Assembly: GCF_003751945.1 (NCBI RefSeq)
Contig: NZ_RJKL01000001.1
Coordinates: 6,696,001-6,760,000 of the forward strand
Origin: Couchioplanes caeruleus
GTDB lineage: Bacteria > Actinomycetota > Actinomycetes > Mycobacteriales > Micromonosporaceae
Length of the DNA: 64,000 bases
Direction of reading: 5' to 3'
The notes below the pieces were generated by a model. The model was not told the origin of the DNA. It did no database searches and saw only the letters and a program-made list of their open reading frames with translations. Position 1 is the first letter of the stretch, and every line of letters starts with the position of its first letter. Of this stretch, positions 62,503-64,000 are shown one piece after another. The position numbers were made by a program, and so were the translations under genes.

Positions 62503-63135
62503 TCAGCCGCCCGAAATGCCGGTGCTCATGCCGGAGCCGCCGCTGCCGCGTCCCACGACGTTGGTCTTGACGGTGCCGTTGCCGACCTTGCCGGTGACCG
62601 GCAGATTGAACGAGCGCCGAGCGGTGCGGTCACCCGCCGGAAAGTAGTCGCCGCCATCCAGGTACGTGCCCAGCGGCAAGCCCCGGACGTAGTTCGGCGA
62701 ATGCCACAGGAAATACGGCGAACTCGAGCTGGGGTCGTCGCAGTTCTCCTCGTCCACGACCTCGCCACTCTCATCGGCGCAGTAGAAGACCTCGTCATAG
62801 CCGGAGCCGTCAGACCCGTCGCCGGAGCCGGAGTCATCAGAGTCAGAGCCGTCGACGCCGGAGTCGGAGCCGTCGGAGCTGGAGAGGTCGGAGCTGGAGC
62901 CGGCCGTGCTGGAGTTGGCCCCGCTGGAGCTGGCGCCGCCTGAGCGCGAGTTGCCGACGTTCGAGCTGCCACCGCCGGAGTCGGCGCTGTAGCCACCCGA
63001 GTCCGAGCTGTAGGCGGAACCCCAGGAGTCCAGGTCGTCGTCCGAGGAGGCGTCGCAGGCGGCCGTGCCACCGGCGGCGAGTGCGAGAAACGCGGCACTC
63101 AGCGCGACCTTGCGGGAACTCATGCGTCGGGTCAT
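62503..63135 (-). CDS. Ser/Asp/Gly-rich putative lipoprotein
   Basis: 210 aa from the ATG MTRRMSSRKVAL. A signal sequence with a loose lipobox (GGTAAC) is followed by about 90 residues of Ser, Asp and Gly repeats (SSDSGGYSADSGGGSSN, then GSDSGVDGSDSDDSGSGDGSDGSG). The C-terminal 90 residues are ordered: VFYCADESGEVVDEENCDD (two cysteines), SPYFLWHSPNYVRGLPLGTYLDGGDYFPAGDR and a Gly-rich end. No known domain. It resembles cell-surface proteins with SD-rich stalks. It lies against the direction of the surrounding purine genes. Confidence 0.78.
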   Translation of the reverse strand: MTRRMSSRKVALSAAFLALAAGGTAACDASSDDDLDSWGSAYSSDSGGYSADSGGGSSNVGNSRSGGASSSGANSSTAGSSSDLSSSDGSDSGVDGSDSDDSGSGDGSDGSGYDEVFYCADESGEVVDEENCDDPSSSSPYFLWHSPNYVRGLPLGTYLDGGDYFPAGDRTARRSFNLPVTGKVGNGTVKTNVVGRGSGGSGMSTGISGG

Positions 63136-63321
63136 GGGGTCGCGGGACTCCGTCCTGGTCAGGTGCCGCGCCGGAGGCGCTCGGCGAGCTCCTTTATAGC
63201 GGCACCGGACCAGGGCCGTCGGCCCTCGGAGCCGCCAAGATCGGAAACCCGACAACCGCGTGGGTTCAGGTGTTCTTGCGGGGGCTTCGTGTGACGTCGC
63301 CGTCCGGGGACCCGGGACCGT

Positions 63322-63327
63322 TAGGCT
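63322..63327 (+). promoter_or_regulatory. candidate -10 box for leaderless allB mRNA
   Basis: TAGGCT (in GTTAGGCTCGG) fits TANNNT and ends 6 bases before the allB ATG, with no Shine-Dalgarno in between. This is the pattern of leaderless actinobacterial mRNAs. No good -35 was seen. Confidence 0.5.
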
Positions 63328-63333
63328 CGGTCC

Positions 63334-64000
63334 ATGGTCGATCTCGTAGTGCGGTCCCGCCGCGCCGTCATCCCCGACGGTGAACGTCCGGCCGCCGTCT
63401 CCGTCAGCGGAGGCCGCATCGTCGCCGTCGACGCGTACGAGGCGCCGGTCGACGCCGCCGAGGACGTCGATCTCGGCGAGCTTGCCCTGCTGCCCGGCCT
63501 GGTCGACACGCACGTGCACGTCAACGAGCCCGGCCGCACCGAGTGGGAGGGTTTCGCCACCGCCACCCGAGCCGCCGCCGCGGGCGGGATCACCGCCATC
63601 GTCGACATGCCGCTGAACAGCCTCCCGCCGACCGTCACCGCCGAGGCCCTCATCGTCAAGAAGGACGCCGCGGCCGGCAAGATCCACGTGGACGTGGGTT
63701 TCTGGGGCGGCGCGATCCCCGGCAACGCCTCCGATCTGCCCGCCCTGCACGCCGCCGGGGTGTACGGCTTCAAGGCCTTCCTGGCCGACTCGGGCGTCCC
63801 GGAGTTTCCACCGCTGCACGCGGGCCAGCTCGCCGAGGCGTTCGCCGCCGTGCCGGCCCTGTTCGTCGTCCACGCCGAGGACCCCGACCACCTGCACGCG
63901 GCCGCGCCGTCCTCCGCGTACGCGGACTTCCTCGCCTCCCGGCCACCGCGTGCCGAGGATGACGCCGTCGCCACCGCGATCGAGGCGGCCCGTGCCGCCG
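63334..64000 (+). CDS. allB: allantoinase, N-terminal part
   Basis: The first 222 residues; the frame is open to the right edge of the window. Cyclic amidohydrolase that opens allantoin to allantoate. Zinc ligands: His60/His62 in [10 protein letters not shown], the lysine to be carboxylated Lys147 in [11 protein letters not shown], and His180 in [26 protein letters not shown] is diagnostic for allantoinase rather than dihydroorotase or dihydropyrimidinase. It carries on the pathway after uricase, UraH and UraD. The start ATG follows a probable -10 box, so the mRNA may be leaderless. Confidence 0.93.
   Translation, partial: MVDLVVRSRRAVIPDGERPAAVSVSGGRIVAVDAYEAPVDAAEDVDLGELALLPGLVDTHVHVNEPGRTEWEGFATATRAAAAGGITAIVDMPLNSLPPTVTAEALIVKKDAAAGKIHVDVGFWGGAIPGNASDLPALHAAGVYGFKAFLADSGVPEFPPLHAGQLAEAFAAVPALFVVHAEDPDHLHAAAPSSAYADFLASRPPRAEDDAVATAIEAARAA

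Noticed and set aside
62700..63000. Staphylococcal-type SD-repeat adhesin
   Set aside because: The Ser/Asp/Gly stretch is short and irregular, and there is no LPXTG anchor. It may be a surface stalk but not that family.

Overview
The window is one stretch of a very GC-rich chromosome and contains only protein-coding genes plus short regulatory elements. I found no rRNA, tRNA, CRISPR array, insertion sequence or prophage. An F420-dependent glucose-6-phosphate dehydrogenase, a PAC2-family protein, common GTG starts, dense ATGA/GTGA gene overlaps, probable leaderless starts and two chemoreceptors point to a motile, spore-forming actinomycete of the Micromonosporaceae, with Actinoplanes or a relative most likely. 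That placement is inferred from gene content, not from a marker gene.

Region by region. 1-4.3 kb: the 3' end of fgd, a family 2 glycosyltransferase, a HAD phosphatase, and an FAD monooxygenase divergent from a TetR regulator. 4.3-14.5 kb: a secreted hydrolase block with a CocE/X-Pro peptidase-like hydrolase, a glucose/sorbosone dehydrogenase-type lipoprotein, a large M14 carboxypeptidase, a tripeptidyl aminopeptidase-like hydrolase and a gamma-glutamyltransferase. 14.5-18 kb: small regulators and unknowns. 18-25.8 kb: SBP56 with a coupled membrane protein, a GAF-PAS-GAF histidine kinase, trmB, a TolB-like protein, and a stretch of GC-rich tandem repeats. 25.8-34.9 kb: an esterase, a soluble double-GAF chemoreceptor, a PAC2 protein, a membrane chemoreceptor, a GGDEF-EAL protein, an EcsC protein and a lipoprotein.

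34.9-40.7 kb holds the most interesting locus: six minus-strand genes, each overlapping the next by 1-4 bases. They encode a KAS III/OleA-like condensing enzyme, a family 2 glycosyltransferase, an OleC-like AMP ligase, a second glycosyltransferase, a short cytochrome P450 and an OleD-like reductase. The OleA, OleC and OleD functions are present but OleB (the beta-lactone decarboxylase) is not. I read it as a candidate pathway to a glycosylated or oxidised beta-lactone or other head-to-head-condensed lipid.

40.8-42.6 kb: an Na+/H+ antiporter coupled to a tiny UBP-type zinc finger protein. 42.8-49 kb: the glgX-treY-treZ operon, which makes trehalose from glycogen, closed by a strong terminator. 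49.4-52.8 kb: a second-type yidD, then a membrane-anchored glutamate-type binding protein coupled to an unknown membrane protein and followed by a PP2C phosphatase, a layout that recalls the mycobacterial GlnH-GlnX-PknG sensor. 52.9-57.8 kb: a second GGDEF-EAL protein and the helicase HrpB. 57.8-64 kb: a purine/ureide degradation block (uraD-uraH-uricase, malate synthase, a CitE-like aldolase, and allB cut by the window end), interrupted by an Ser/Asp/Gly-rich lipoprotein gene on the other strand.
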